Origin: Polytrichum commune
Lineage: Eukaryota; Streptophyta; Polytrichopsida; Polytrichales; Polytrichaceae
DNA length: 64,000 nt
Assembly: GCA_950295325.1 (NCBI GenBank)
Contig: OX485807.1
Coordinates: forward strand, 46,036,440-46,100,439
Reading direction: 5' to 3'
This document shows, piece by piece, positions 47,604-58,699 of this stretch. The position numbers and the translations under genes were made by a program. The notes below the pieces were generated by a model. The model saw nothing but the letters and a program-made list of their open reading frames with translations, was not told the origin of the DNA and searched no databases. Numbering within the stretch: the stretch's first letter is position 1; the number at the start of each line of letters is the position of its first letter.

Positions 47604-49017
47604 GTTTAACTACCGAACCCAGACTCAACAACTGTTTCTATTATGCGCATATGGTCCAATCTCATTGTCCTGCGTGTGAATCGTGACCCTTTGTAAACGA
47701 TGAGTCCTGCCAAATCAAATCCGAGGCGTTCAATCAAGATAAATGAGCACACAAGACCCCAGACACTTCCCTGCATGAAAGATGTACAGGTGAAGTGGAT
47801 TTATGGAGAGGACACGTGGCATTTCCCCATTGATGGGGACCCGTCTACGCATGTGCACAGTAGGCAGACCGGAGCCGACGTGACCTGACCAGGGTCACGA
47901 AGAGACCCAAAAGCCCGGCAAGCGAAAAAGGGTTCAAGAAAGGCGGCCTTTCTGTTCCAGTCAGTCAGCCAGCCTCCATGCGCTTTGTCCTTTCCAATTT
48001 CAATCCCCATTTCTTCTGTCTTCCTCCGTCAATTATGATGCTCTCACACAACTTCTTATGGGAATTTTACTCAATCAAACTCTCACTCATTGAAGCAACA
48101 ATGCTAAAGTACATAGTAGTGTTGGACAACAGACAACGGGCTAAGCTAATAACTCCCCAAGCCATTCGTCTTCATCTTTCAAGTTAGAACTTATCAACAT
48201 CATCATCATCATCATCATCTTCGAAGCTTGCCTCACTCACTCACTCACTCTGTGAAGTTGCAAAGGTGAATAATCCTCTATGATTAAAGTGGATGCAAAA
48301 TAAATAGCGTGAAGTTTGCGAGAGCCATGTCAGCTTCACCATCGTCATCATCATATGGAGGATTTTGTTTTCTATATTGTTGTCGATGTTCTCATTGTGT
48401 ACATATTTGCCTCGAGGGCAGCTCTTTCTGCAGCTGTGCTGCTCCAGAGTGAATTCTTGCAGTTTCTCGTGGTTTTGATTTAAACTTGTGTGTATGTATG
48501 TATGTATACCGATTCTGAGTCTTCATGTTAGGCTGGAGGTTTTAGTGGTCCTGTGATTTGTTCATGTTGGCGGCAGCCTTTTCTGACTCTCCTGCTGCTG
48601 CTCAGAAGGTACCGGCCGGACGCTACCCAATGCTGGGGCCTTTTGTGGTGGATGCTTTATTAGTTGGCGGGTGTTGGTGAAGGTTGAGGCGAAGGGTTGG
48701 GGGTTTAAGGGTAGGGTGGCATTTTTGGGAGGTGAGATCGGCAGGTGGATTTTGCGTTGCTGGGGTTGTGGATTGAATGTGAAAGATTTTCTGGGTGAAG
48801 GTTTTGGTGGAGGGTGGAATCTGGCGTGCGGCGGGGGAGTTGTTAGTTGTTGATGTTGATGAGGAGGGTTTATTGTTGCATGAGGCTTCATTCGTCGCAT
48901 TCCATTGCGGCTTTGGTGTAGTTTAGGAGAGGGAGAGGAGGAAATAGAAATAGAAGTGGAGAGGTGGGTGTGGCCAAGAGAAGTTTGAAGGGATTTCTGG
49001 ATTGTGAGTGAGGCGCT
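47604..49017 (+). promoter_or_regulatory. Upstream region of the shikimate kinase gene
   Basis: This 1.4-kb interval has no called gene. It contains (CAT)n at about 48198-48221, (CACT)n at about 48235-48250 and (TATG)n at about 48491-48507. A GC-richer tract precedes the ATG. The promoter and any 5' untranslated exon probably lie here, but no core promoter can be fixed. The long antisense frame across 48562-49377 is low-complexity and is not called. Confidence 0.4.
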
Positions 49018-52000
49018 ATGGCTGTGGCGATAAGTGAATTGAGTACGGGGATATTTGTATCCACCAAAGGATTCACACACAAGAGTAAGAATGCGACATG
49101 CTGGGAGTCTCATGTGCGGGTGTCTGTGCAAAGAGGAGCGCCATTGTCGTCGCGGAAATCTATTTTGTTGCGGGTTGCAGCAGGAAGACCTAACTTCCGC
49201 GCGGGTGTCGTGAGCAGGAACGGCGCCGCCAAGCAGCTGTTCACCGAGGGCGATGACCAAGATGCGGTAAGGATACTTTCCTCTTTGGGGTTCGGAGACT
49301 GAATTTTGATTTCTTGTGGTGCATTTACAAAGAGAAAGTGCACAAAGATAGAGAAGTCGAGGAGTGATGGGTAACAAATGCGAGTCACATCAGGAACTAT
49401 TTAGGTTACAAGGATTACGGCGTCCCAATGCTTCCTGCGAATGGAGGCGCCGGTGCTGCAATTTGCAACTAAGGAAACTGGAGATCTGTAAAGAGGATGC
49501 CGGATAGAAATTCATACATGTCAAAATGCAAGTGACCAGCGGTTAATCTTGAGTTAGTGTTGATACATATGTCCCCATCAGGATATATGTCTGTCCAGTG
49601 CAAACTCAACGTGTAGCTAATCACTCATTCAATATTGATTCAACTCATAATTCAACCTTTTGGGTCTTGCAACTATAAAATTAAGAAGCAGTTCGTCACC
49701 GAGGGTGACGACCAGAGATGCGGTAACGATACTCCTCTTTGGGTTCGGCAAGTGAATTTTGATCTCGTCGTGCATTTACAAGAAATTGTACAAAGAGAGA
49801 GGTCGAGGAGTGATGTGTATCAGGCATCAGGTATCAATGAGAAATTATTGTTGGTATGTAACTTTTGAGGTTTGTGATGTAATGACGGAACACATTCATA
49901 ATCTCTGGGTCTCCAAAGCACTCCAGATTAAGTAGCAACGAAAACAAAAGAGAAGATGTATAAGTGCATCTGCAATTCCGATACACAGATAGGCAACAGT
50001 TTGATGGTCTGCGCTAAACCCTAATGATTTTTCACACTTTTATGGACATAGTGGCAGATATTATTTTAATGAACAATCTGTGGCATTGATTTTCTTTAGT
50101 ATGACGAAACCTTAGCCAGATGTTATCAAGGATCAATTGAGCAACGATCAACAATCCCCTACCAAATTTATCGGTAGGTGTGGACCCCATACTAGATTTT
50201 GACATCAACTGGTGTTGATACCCCTGCGTTGGATTGAAGAAAGGGGAATGAGTACTTTCTTAGGAACTGGGTTTCCAGTGTACCGCATGCAATAATACAT
50301 CAACCCTTTATCAAGCAGTTTATGCAATATTCTTGATCAGCTTGTCGATTGCAACTCTTTTGCACGGTTTAGGTGTTCTTAAGGCTGCGGGTTGAGTTTC
50401 CCATAGTGGCATAAGTTATTCTAAAACATCTGAAAACTTGTGGATGACAGCTGCAAGGGAAAAACAGCCCAGTGCAGTTTCTTGATCTGGAGAGAGAGTC
50501 TTCTGGCAACGGTATGCAACCATTTCTCAGTAGAGTGCTATGGGCTCCACTGCTTAAAGATGGGACTTGTTTGAGTGAAATTCAGACATTCTAGATTTGG
50601 TTGTGTGTTATCAGTAATTGTCTCACTGTCAAGTTGCCATAGTCACCATAGGACTAAGATGCATCTTTGTGACTTAGCTGTCTGATGCTTTGTATTGTTG
50701 AACTTCAAGGTTTTGTAGAGCATTTTCAAAGTGGTGATAGTAAGCTCTAATTGTTATTCTTGTTATGCAGCTATTGTTCCGGAAGCAGTAAGAGAATTTG
50801 AGAACCAATTGGAGGACAAAGCAAAGGCGGTGCTGGAGTTCAATAACGACACTTCAATCTTCCTCATTGGTATGATGGCTTCAGGCAAGTCCACTGTGGG
50901 CCGAATCGTTGCAGACGCTCTGTCCTACCAATTTTCTGACAGGTATGAAGTTATTTTGGTTGTCTGTAGTGTGATGCAGGATAAATCAAAATGCCATAGC
51001 TATTACATGGATTTGACAATTTATGTGTTCCATGTCTACTCTCCACAGGGAGGTGATGCAATATGCATTTTTTATGTCATAACTTCAATTTCGACACATC
51101 AGTGACCATGCTTTTGTATTTTGAGTCTGGCGGGTTCTGTGCCCAACAGGGCTCTGTTATTTGTGAAAAGACTTATATCTTAGGTGTTGTACCTACCAAC
51201 AACCTGAAGATCTATTTTGTGGTAGCATCTTGTGATGCTGTCAATGGTCTTCTTATCTGTTTCTTGGTGCTTGTTTTGATGAACAGCGACCATGTAATTG
51301 AACAGTATGTTGGTGGGCTTCCTGTGAAAGATATCTTTAGGGAAAGGAGTGAGGCAGGATTCAGAGAACTTGAGGTTTGTCGCTGAACCTGTTGGAAAAT
51401 CCAGTGTATTTATGCATACATTGTGCAGATTCAAGGGTCAATCAGGATTTTTTTAGAAAATCAACTGCAAAAGTTTGACGTCATTCTAGGAATCAGGGTT
51501 TTGGAGATCAAACAAAACTTTCTTGATAAATGTGTTGAGGGTGTCCAGGGTATGAATCTTCACATCTACAGCAGACCCTCTCTTTTTGATCATTCCAATC
51601 CGTTCTGAAGGCTTACAGCTCTAAATGGTATATGCTTTTGCAATGGGATAAAATGCAATAAAATGGGAGAACAGAGGGCTGTTTATGGATTATAATCTCC
51701 AGGTTGTCTGACCTCTTCTTGCAGACACGTGCTTTACGGGAACTAACATCAATCACCTCATTGGTGGTTGCCACTGGTGGTGGTGCTGTCGTTCGTCGTG
51801 AAAACTGGTAAACATTGATTTATGTTGTGGCCGTAACCTTGCTCTTTACATCGGTGGTTTCTAGTTGTAGCTGGAGAAAGTGTCTTTGTTGTTTCTAGCA
51901 TTCTGAAGGTGTCTATCCTAGCTGATAGTTTGAGCTAGCATATTATTCTGCTTGTGCTTGTACTATAAAACCAATTGAGCTCATTGAATTTGAGAACGTA

Positions 52001-53517
52001 CTCTTGAAAGTCATGGTTGTCAATTGGAGGTTTTTGATATTGAAATGATAATAATCTGAAACTGGAAAATTGGGTTTTACCACCCGTCCATTCCACACGA
52101 TCTAAAAACATGTGGGTTTATTTTATGCAGGGCGTATCTGCAGGCTGGAATCACAGTGTGGCTGGATGTTCCAATTGAGGATCTTGCAAAACGTGTCACT
52201 GCAGTTGGCACTGACTCGAGGCCCGTATTGGGGGGAGAGTGCGGTGCCTACGATCAAGCACTTTCTCGCCTTTCAAAACTTATGGTTGACAGAGGTCCCC
52301 ATTACAAACAGGCGAATTGCAGGCTATCTTTACAGGGTATGCTGTTTCTTCACACCTGACCCTCTTTTTGGACCTTACTGCATGGGTATATACATACAGT
52401 GGGAAGGTGGTGGTTATCGCCTGTGGTTCATGGTATTGTTTTTGTGAGTATATGCAATTCTGTACAAGAGAGTGTAACTGGTCCTTCCATAAAGAGATGA
52501 ATTGTGGAGCTTTCGCCAGTGAGAAGTTTTGCATTTCACCTATTTGAAATCGTGTTTCTCAGACCTACTATGGTTCATTGGTTTTTTAACCCAACTCTTA
52601 TCAAGTAAAGTATTGGCAGAGAGATCTCAACAAAGGCAAGGGAAGAATCAAGAACTGTTACTAGCACTTTAATATTTCTCTCTGCATATCCTGAACTAAC
52701 AATTTTTTATGTGGGTGCAGAATTGGCCTACATGTTGAAGCTGGAAAATGTATCTGAGCTTACACCTACTGCTATTGCAGTTCAGGTAAGAGCTTTCACA
52801 ATTGTTTTGAACATGTGTGGCATGTATTTCTGTAAATGTCAATGCTTCTAACACCATTCAGGAAGTTAATAAAAGTGACATCTACAGAAACACCCAATAT
52901 TCTATTAAAGGAGTAACCTCACTCCTCAAAACCATTCATCCATAAATGACTATCCTCAGCACTTAATAGGGGCATTTGTGAGATAGGAGTCATCATAGTC
53001 TACTGTAGTAAAAAGTTTTTTCTCTGGAGTATTTTCAGGTATGACAGCATTTTTGTCCCTTCAACTAAAATCAAAATTACTCATTGTCCACTTGATTATG
53101 TTATAGAGGGCCTCTCTTTGGAGGTGTTGGCTGGGTGAATGCTCTTATATATGCCTGGCCATGGCCTCCAAAGAGAGACCCTCTTTACCATAATTTTTGT
53201 GCTATGAGGAATTTTTCTTACAAATAGTCAGACAAGCATGACACCTTACCTTACAAAGCTCAAATATCCTTATAGAAGGAAGAGACTATGCCCGGTCTGG
53301 TGGGCACAATCTAATAATCGTTCTACTGGTATGTTTTATACGAATAATGAATGTTCTAACTCTCATAAATAAAATTCTGTTGTCCGCTGTGAAACCTGGC
53401 TGTTTGTAAAGATTCAAGAGGAACTGATAACTTGGATTCAAATTATTTCAGGTATTGGAAGAGATCAGGAAGTACTTAGAGGGGAGGGGTGTATTCGTGC
53501 AACCTGTTGGCTACTGA
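49018..53517 (+). CDS. SK: Shikimate kinase, plastid-targeted, eight exons
   Basis: Shikimate kinase (EC 2.7.1.71) phosphorylates shikimate with ATP in the plastid pathway to chorismate and aromatic amino acids. I model exons 49018-49266, 50451-50511, 50771-50942, 51287-51374, 51725-51807, 52131-52336, 52721-52785 and 53452-53517. All introns are GT-AG, all phases agree, and the product is 329 aa. Residues 1 to about 75 are Ser/Arg-rich and acid-poor, like a transit peptide. GMMASGKST (137-145) is the Walker A loop, SDSD (159-162) holds the Mg/shikimate aspartates, FRELE (186-190) a substrate arginine, ATGGGAVV (206-213) the Gly loop, and VGTDSRP (243-249) the lid. RGPHYKQA (272-279) carries the second shikimate arginine. 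The length is normal for plants and the core looks intact. Exon 2 (61 nt) is supported mainly by phase. Confidence 0.93.
49686..49831 (+). pseudogene. Duplicated end of shikimate kinase exon 1 inside intron 1
   Basis: This block repeats 49231-49393, the last 36 nt of exon 1 plus the start of intron 1, about 455 bp downstream in direct orientation. The donor is preserved as GATGCG|GTAACG (49722/49723). The coding part has one extra base, so it would shift frame if used as an exon. It has diverged by scattered substitutions and looks like an old tandem duplication. Confidence 0.75.
53105..53195 (+). ncRNA. Intronic hairpin (miRNA-like or small MITE)
   Basis: In intron 7 of the shikimate kinase gene, AGAGGGCCTCTCTTTGGAGG pairs with CCTCCAAAGAGAGACCCTCT further along with about one mismatch. 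A second paired block (GGCTGGG with CCTGGCC) lies nearer a loop of about 16 nt. The geometry is that of a compact miRNA precursor or a very small foldback transposon. Expression is unknown. Confidence 0.4.
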
Positions 53518-53519
53518 TA

Positions 53520-56130
53520 CAGTCATGCAACAATTTCCTAGAATCCTTCTAGCCTTGAAATCGGAAGAGGTGTAAATAGAAGGTTGGGATGCATTCCAGC
53601 ATGAACCACTATGAGCCCTGGTTTGCAAAATGATTTGACACTAAATATTTCTCAAAGTAAAGTCATAGTTCATAAAATTTAGAGCCTACAAATGTTCCTT
53701 CTCAACTGCCAGACAATTCAGAGTTTCAGATACCCCTTATTTGAGAAATTGACTATATGCGGGACTTGCCTTCATATTGGAGGAAAGCATTGAAGAGGTG
53801 ACTAGATTGATCAACTACTCTTGATATTCACTGAGGAGACCTTAATTAGACGACAAAATGACCGTCTGATTAGTGTTCAGATTCAGCAACCACACCGGTG
53901 GCCTTGTTGGGTACACACATTCCCATTTGCATGGGCATAGATTGCACAAAGTTGACATGATAGAGATCATTGGGGTTGTTTCTTCAAATTAAGTCTATAA
54001 TTCGCCCTGTTCTCTTCTTATATTTGGGACCCTTTTGAGGTCATTCCTAGCTCTGATTATGAGGATCGTGTGTTGGTATCACTTCCAAGTGATTCTTTTC
54101 AGTCATTAAAAGGATACCCTATACACATGTCCCTGTTACGTATAGTAAAATTTTAAGGTGTACTCAACTTGAAACTACTATTTCTACCTTATAATCAATT
54201 ACAGTAAGTATATCCTAGAATGTACATGTGACTACTTATTTGCCCAACTTGTCAAAATATAAGCAGGTGGTGTAAGTTAAGGGGCAGTTTATACTAGGGT
54301 GATCAATGTAACTGCAAATTGAGCTAGCCTATTGGTTGAGACTTGAAATTTGACTTGATTGGAAAAATTGGACTTGCATCTGAACTTGGACTTGGACTCT
54401 GCAGGTTCAAATCCAAAGTAAGTCACAATGAAGTGTCCATGCACCATTTTGTCTTCATTTTGTTCACATATCAGTGTAGAATCCCAACTGTCCTATTTCA
54501 AAGAACTTCTACACTGATATGTGATATGTGCAATTAGTTGCCTTCATGAATAGGTTGCTTCTTTACCCATGCAACCCTAAATCAGATCACAAAAACTTCC
54601 AATTTTGTTCATTTATCTATATAGCAACCACCATAAAAGAAATCCTGTATTTTGTTCCTGTGGTCACAAATGTTCAAAGTGGTGGGATAGTTGATAGATT
54701 AGAGGAGCAACTTAATTGCACATATCAGCGTAGAGGTATCCCCACTAAAGCAAGAGTCTGTTATGACTTGTGGGATGTAGATGTTATGTAATTTACTCAT
54801 CATCAGTCAATCATAGATTCCCAACTAGTGAAGTATGTATGATGAAGTGTAAACTAGGAGGGATCATTATCAGGCTATTGGGTTCAACCGTAACACGTTT
54901 CTCAAAAAAGCTGGATGCAAAGTTATTCCTGCAGTAACGGTGCTCCATTTATCAGAATTGCACAACACAACAGACCTTTTTGTTAATTGACGATGAATGG
55001 GGATCATTTTGGAAGATATGATATTTTCCAAACTCCAACAGCTTTCTACCAGATATTTAACACCAATAGGCTAGTAGCCTAAGAGACCGGTACTACAAAT
55101 TGGCAGAAGTTAGCAATGAGCATGCTTCCTTATGAACTCCAAACTGTGATCAATACATAACATTATCAAGCAGTGTGCATTTGTTCACGTGGGCCCTGAG
55201 AATATAACCATAGGATGTCCATACTAACATCATAGAACCAATTCAACACAAATACTCACAAATACTCACAAATTGACTGACTAACATGAACCAAAGGCCA
55301 CTAGTCACAATTTGATTATTGACTAACCATCATTCCATTCAAATTGGAAAGTTGGGGGTGTAACATTGCAATGTATCATGCTCAGAATGTTTTTACTCTT
55401 TTACGTAACTCAACACTAGGGTCTCTACGCAAAAGCTATCATGTTTTCACCCTAATTGCTATAAGTCTATTCTGTAGAGGACATGGGAAAAGAACCGAAT
55501 AGTACCCGAATAACGTGTTTCAAAATCTGACCAGCATTCGAATGAAATCTGGGCTGCATCACATTCGGCAGCCTATTTCTACACCATTTAATCGGCCTGA
55601 ACTTGAAATGTTACTTGCAACAAACCGACCTTTAGTCATCTTACACTGGATATTTAATTAGCAAAAGCTAGCACAAATTCAAAAGTATCGTAAAAAAATC
55701 GGTAACATAAATAGTTGATTTTGAGCCTCAAGGCCCACAAAATACACGCCAACAAACTGGCCTTCTAGATATGTCAGGGTCAATTCGGTCCGCCAATACT
55801 GCAGCCGCGACATTCACTCATAAGCTACAATGTGATCAACAAATGACCAGTATTCGAAGTTCCAATCATCACGTGCATGCGGGCTCCATTCCATCCAGAG
55901 TCCACGTGATCTTCTCTAGCTGAGAACTCACCATTCTAGCGAAGGGGTTCACGTGTGGGCCGCTTCTTCCGTGGCCTCAACATTGACATAGCTACCAGAT
56001 AACCAAACTACATGAATTTCTACCTAATGTGTCTAATATGAGTGTGGGCTGCATGCAGCGCAGCCTCAAACATACCCTTCCCTCAACTAATGCATGTAAA
56101 AGTACAAGATCAATCAAACTCCCTGCGGCG
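53520..56130. other. Intergenic region between shikimate kinase and pectate lyase
   Basis: The two genes converge here. The region presumably contains both 3' untranslated regions. ORFs at 54343-54791 have no recognisable domain. I see no transposon ends. Confidence 0.4.
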
Positions 56131-56136
56131 CTATAA

Positions 56137-57651
56137 TCAACATCTCGAGCCTGCTGAGCAAGAGAGAGGGCCAGCACTGCTGGTCATCCTCGAGACTAGG
56201 GACGCTGGCCGGGCGGCGCAGCTGGTTGCCTTTGCATACGCTTGGGCAGATGTCTGAACTCCCGACCCAGTGAAGTAAGCCCCCGACATGAAACTGTCAC
56301 CCACAGATTTCCAGTTCCACTTGAGAGGACCGCCGTAAGAGTTGCCCCTATCGTTGATACGCTTCGTCACCTGCCTGGGTCCGCTACCAGGGTTGAATAT
56401 GTTGCCCTCCGACAGAATGGTGGGATTTTCACTGCCGCCGACGGCGTATATTCCCCACCCGGCTGTGTAATCGTTGTTCACGATGTGTACACTCCCGTGG
56501 CGAATCCTAGGGAGCCTCTGGGTGAGTTTCGGTCCGAAGGTGTTGTAGGCGACCGTCACTTGCATGTTCCTGTCTTCCATGTCGTTCGGGTGGGCACCCA
56601 GAAGCATTACCTTGTCGTGTTGGGTGAAGTAGTTGTTGGAAATTGTCACTCCGGTTGAGCCCTTGATCACGTCGACGAGGCCGTCGGCGGCCCTCGCAAG
56701 GTAGCAATGGTCGACCCAGATATTCTTCGACGAGTAGATGGAAATCGCATCCCCGTCCGCCCTTCCTCGGTTTCCCACATGGGAGGTAGAGCTCATGATC
56801 CTCGCCGGGCCTGTCGCTTGAATGTCGTGAATGGAAATTCCGTGAACAATGACATTGGTGACGTACTGAAGCGTCAGACCAGCGCCTCCAGCGATCTGCA
56901 CGTTCACGCCCCGCCCGTCGATAGTCTTGAAGCTGGTGATGATCAGCTCATTCTTCAGCCGGATGGTCATGCTGCGCGCAAACGTGATCCACAGAGGCTC
57001 AGCGCGGGTGACGGCGTACCGCAGAGTCCCGGGGGAAGGATTCGCGGGGTTGTTGTCAGCGGCGGACGTCACCACGTAGATTCTGCCGTTCTTCCCACCG
57101 ATAGCGTTCCGTCCAAACCCGATGGCACAGTTCGCAAGGTTCTGACGATGGGAAGCCCAGTTGGGATCACACCTCCAGCAATCGTCCACCGGGTTCCCTG
57201 TGGCACACCCACCCGACTTCGTCGCCAGGGAAGTACTTGAATCCGTCGCCCCCGACGTACTATACCTATCGTCCACAGTCTCCACCATGTCGAAACCATC
57301 ACCAGAGCTGGTCGGAGATCCCGGCTTTACATTCGCAAGGTCACCAGTGGCATAGCTGTCCGCGGCTTGGAAGCTATCGACAGCTTGAAAGTTACCCTCC
57401 AAACCTCCTTCCGGCTTGGTAGCGTCATACACATAGTCAGGGTCAGACGACCTGGTAGTGAAGCTTGCATCGGTAGTACTGTCCGCAGCGAGGGAGAAGA
57501 CTGCTCCATTGGCCCCATTCGAGAATGATATGGGCTCAGTCTTCGCAGATGACGAATCCCACTCTTCCTGGGACTGGACCAGGTCGGCAACCACCAAACC
57601 CATCACCATGGTCATCACCACCCATGACCGCATTCCGAACAATGCCGCCAT
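56137..57651 (-). CDS. Pectate lyase, polysaccharide lyase family 1, secreted, intronless
   Basis: Pectate lyases cleave de-esterified homogalacturonan by Ca-dependent beta-elimination in the cell wall. From ATG 57651 the product is 504 aa. An ATG 105 bases upstream in the same frame is possible, but only this start places a hydrophobic signal (RSWVVMTMVMGLVVADLV, 8-25) at the N-terminus. An acidic Ser/Thr-rich spacer covers 28-148. The parallel beta-helix core starts at NPVDDCWRCDPNW (153-165). Signatures include GTLRYAVTRAEPLWI (208-222), FKTIDGRGVNVQI (241-253), ADGDAISIYSS (298-308), WVDHCYLARAADGLVDVIKG (312-331) with Ca-binding Asp residues, NNYFTQHDKVMLLG (339-352), RLPRIRHG (379-386) with the catalytic arginine, and VNNDYTAGWGIYAVGGS (391-407). 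The gene is markedly GC-richer than its surroundings. The long frames antisense to it are shadows. Confidence 0.95.
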   Translation of the reverse strand: MAALFGMRSWVVMTMVMGLVVADLVQSQEEWDSSSAKTEPISFSNGANGAVFSLAADSTTDASFTTRSSDPDYVYDATKPEGGLEGNFQAVDSFQAADSYATGDLANVKPGSPTSSGDGFDMVETVDDRYSTSGATDSSTSLATKSGGCATGNPVDDCWRCDPNWASHRQNLANCAIGFGRNAIGGKNGRIYVVTSAADNNPANPSPGTLRYAVTRAEPLWITFARSMTIRLKNELIITSFKTIDGRGVNVQIAGGAGLTLQYVTNVIVHGISIHDIQATGPARIMSSTSHVGNRGRADGDAISIYSSKNIWVDHCYLARAADGLVDVIKGSTGVTISNNYFTQHDKVMLLGAHPNDMEDRNMQVTVAYNTFGPKLTQRLPRIRHGSVHIVNNDYTAGWGIYAVGGSENPTILSEGNIFNPGSGPRQVTKRINDRGNSYGGPLKWNWKSVGDSFMSGAYFTGSGVQTSAQAYAKATSCAARPASLVSRMTSSAGPLSCSAGSRC

Positions 57652-58517
57652 ATCCACAATGCCAGAATTTCCTGAACACCTTAAAATTGGAGTCAGTGTA
57701 CCTTTCTCTGTACTCCTCACATGCACCTCGGAGGCATATGCTCCAAACAAACCCAACAGTGGTCTCCCTTCAGTTCCTACAGGCGAGTCGATGAGAGAAG
57801 TCCCTCAAGAGACACTTGCAGAACTGATGAATCTGGGGCGTATGTGGGGGCTTAAGTATATGTTCCGATCGGCTGCGAGAAGTGCCGAGAGAATCGGCAA
57901 TGTGCGCGGGCCAATGTGCGGGGACGGCAACGTGCTCGGAGAGGAATTAGCCGGAGTGATCGCGCTGAAGTTAATTAGTTGATTTTTCTGACATGATCGA
58001 TCCGCGGTAGAAGTTCAAAAGTTATGAATCAAACAGTGTAATTGTTTGCCTCATTTATTAGACAAGAATTGAATGCTTGGAGGTAGGAAGGAGACCCACT
58101 GCTGAATCAGCGCTCGATTAATTGCAACCATGAGCATGTGGGGAAAAATTAACCCATCTTGGAATTTAGTTTGCAGATTTCCTCCAATTGCAGGGGAGGT
58201 TTTGTAACCCTCCATTTTGCCTTCCATAAACTCAATCACATCCAGCATAACATTACTCAGCTGATGAGCCTGTGTTCATTGGCCCATCATTGTGTTCGAG
58301 AATAAAGACTCCAAATTTCCAAATTCTACTGTTTCAAATTGAATCTAAAGTTAGGATAGATAAACACAAATCATCAGTTGAGAAATGAAGAATACACTTA
58401 TAAGTTTGATAATGTTGATTTATGTGTTTTCTTCTAGGAGTAGTGGTCACATCTCCTCCTAGAATTGTTGTTTCTTTGGTTTTGATGTATTAATAACATG
58501 ATGGATTCTCACACCAT

Positions 58518-58666
58518 GCCCACACTTACTAGTGTGAGCCACCAACGAACAACTCTTACCAACATGGGTCATTTTTAGCTCCAATTCGGTCAACGAGAGG
58601 CACTAGATGTAACCATTATTGGTAGAAATTGTTCGCTGGTGGCCCACACTAATAAGTGTTGTGGGT
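58518..58666. repeat. Short inverted repeat (foldback)
   Basis: CCCACACTTACTAGTGTGAG and GCCACCAACGAACAACT on the left pair with AATTGTTCGCTGGTGGC and CCCACACTAATAAGTGTTGT on the right, around a loop of about 55 bp. It is probably a small MITE. No clear target duplication was identified. Confidence 0.6.
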
Positions 58667-58699
58667 TGTCACTAGAAAACAAAATCTCCTTTGACAATT

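Noticed and set aside
48562-49377. A 271-codon minus-strand open frame
   Set aside because: It lies antisense to shikimate kinase exon 1 and its upstream region, is dominated by Pro/His/Ser low complexity, and has no recognisable domain.
56242-57982. Several long plus-strand frames (138-177 codons)
   Set aside because: They are antisense to the pectate lyase and arise from its GC-rich, stop-poor coding sequence.
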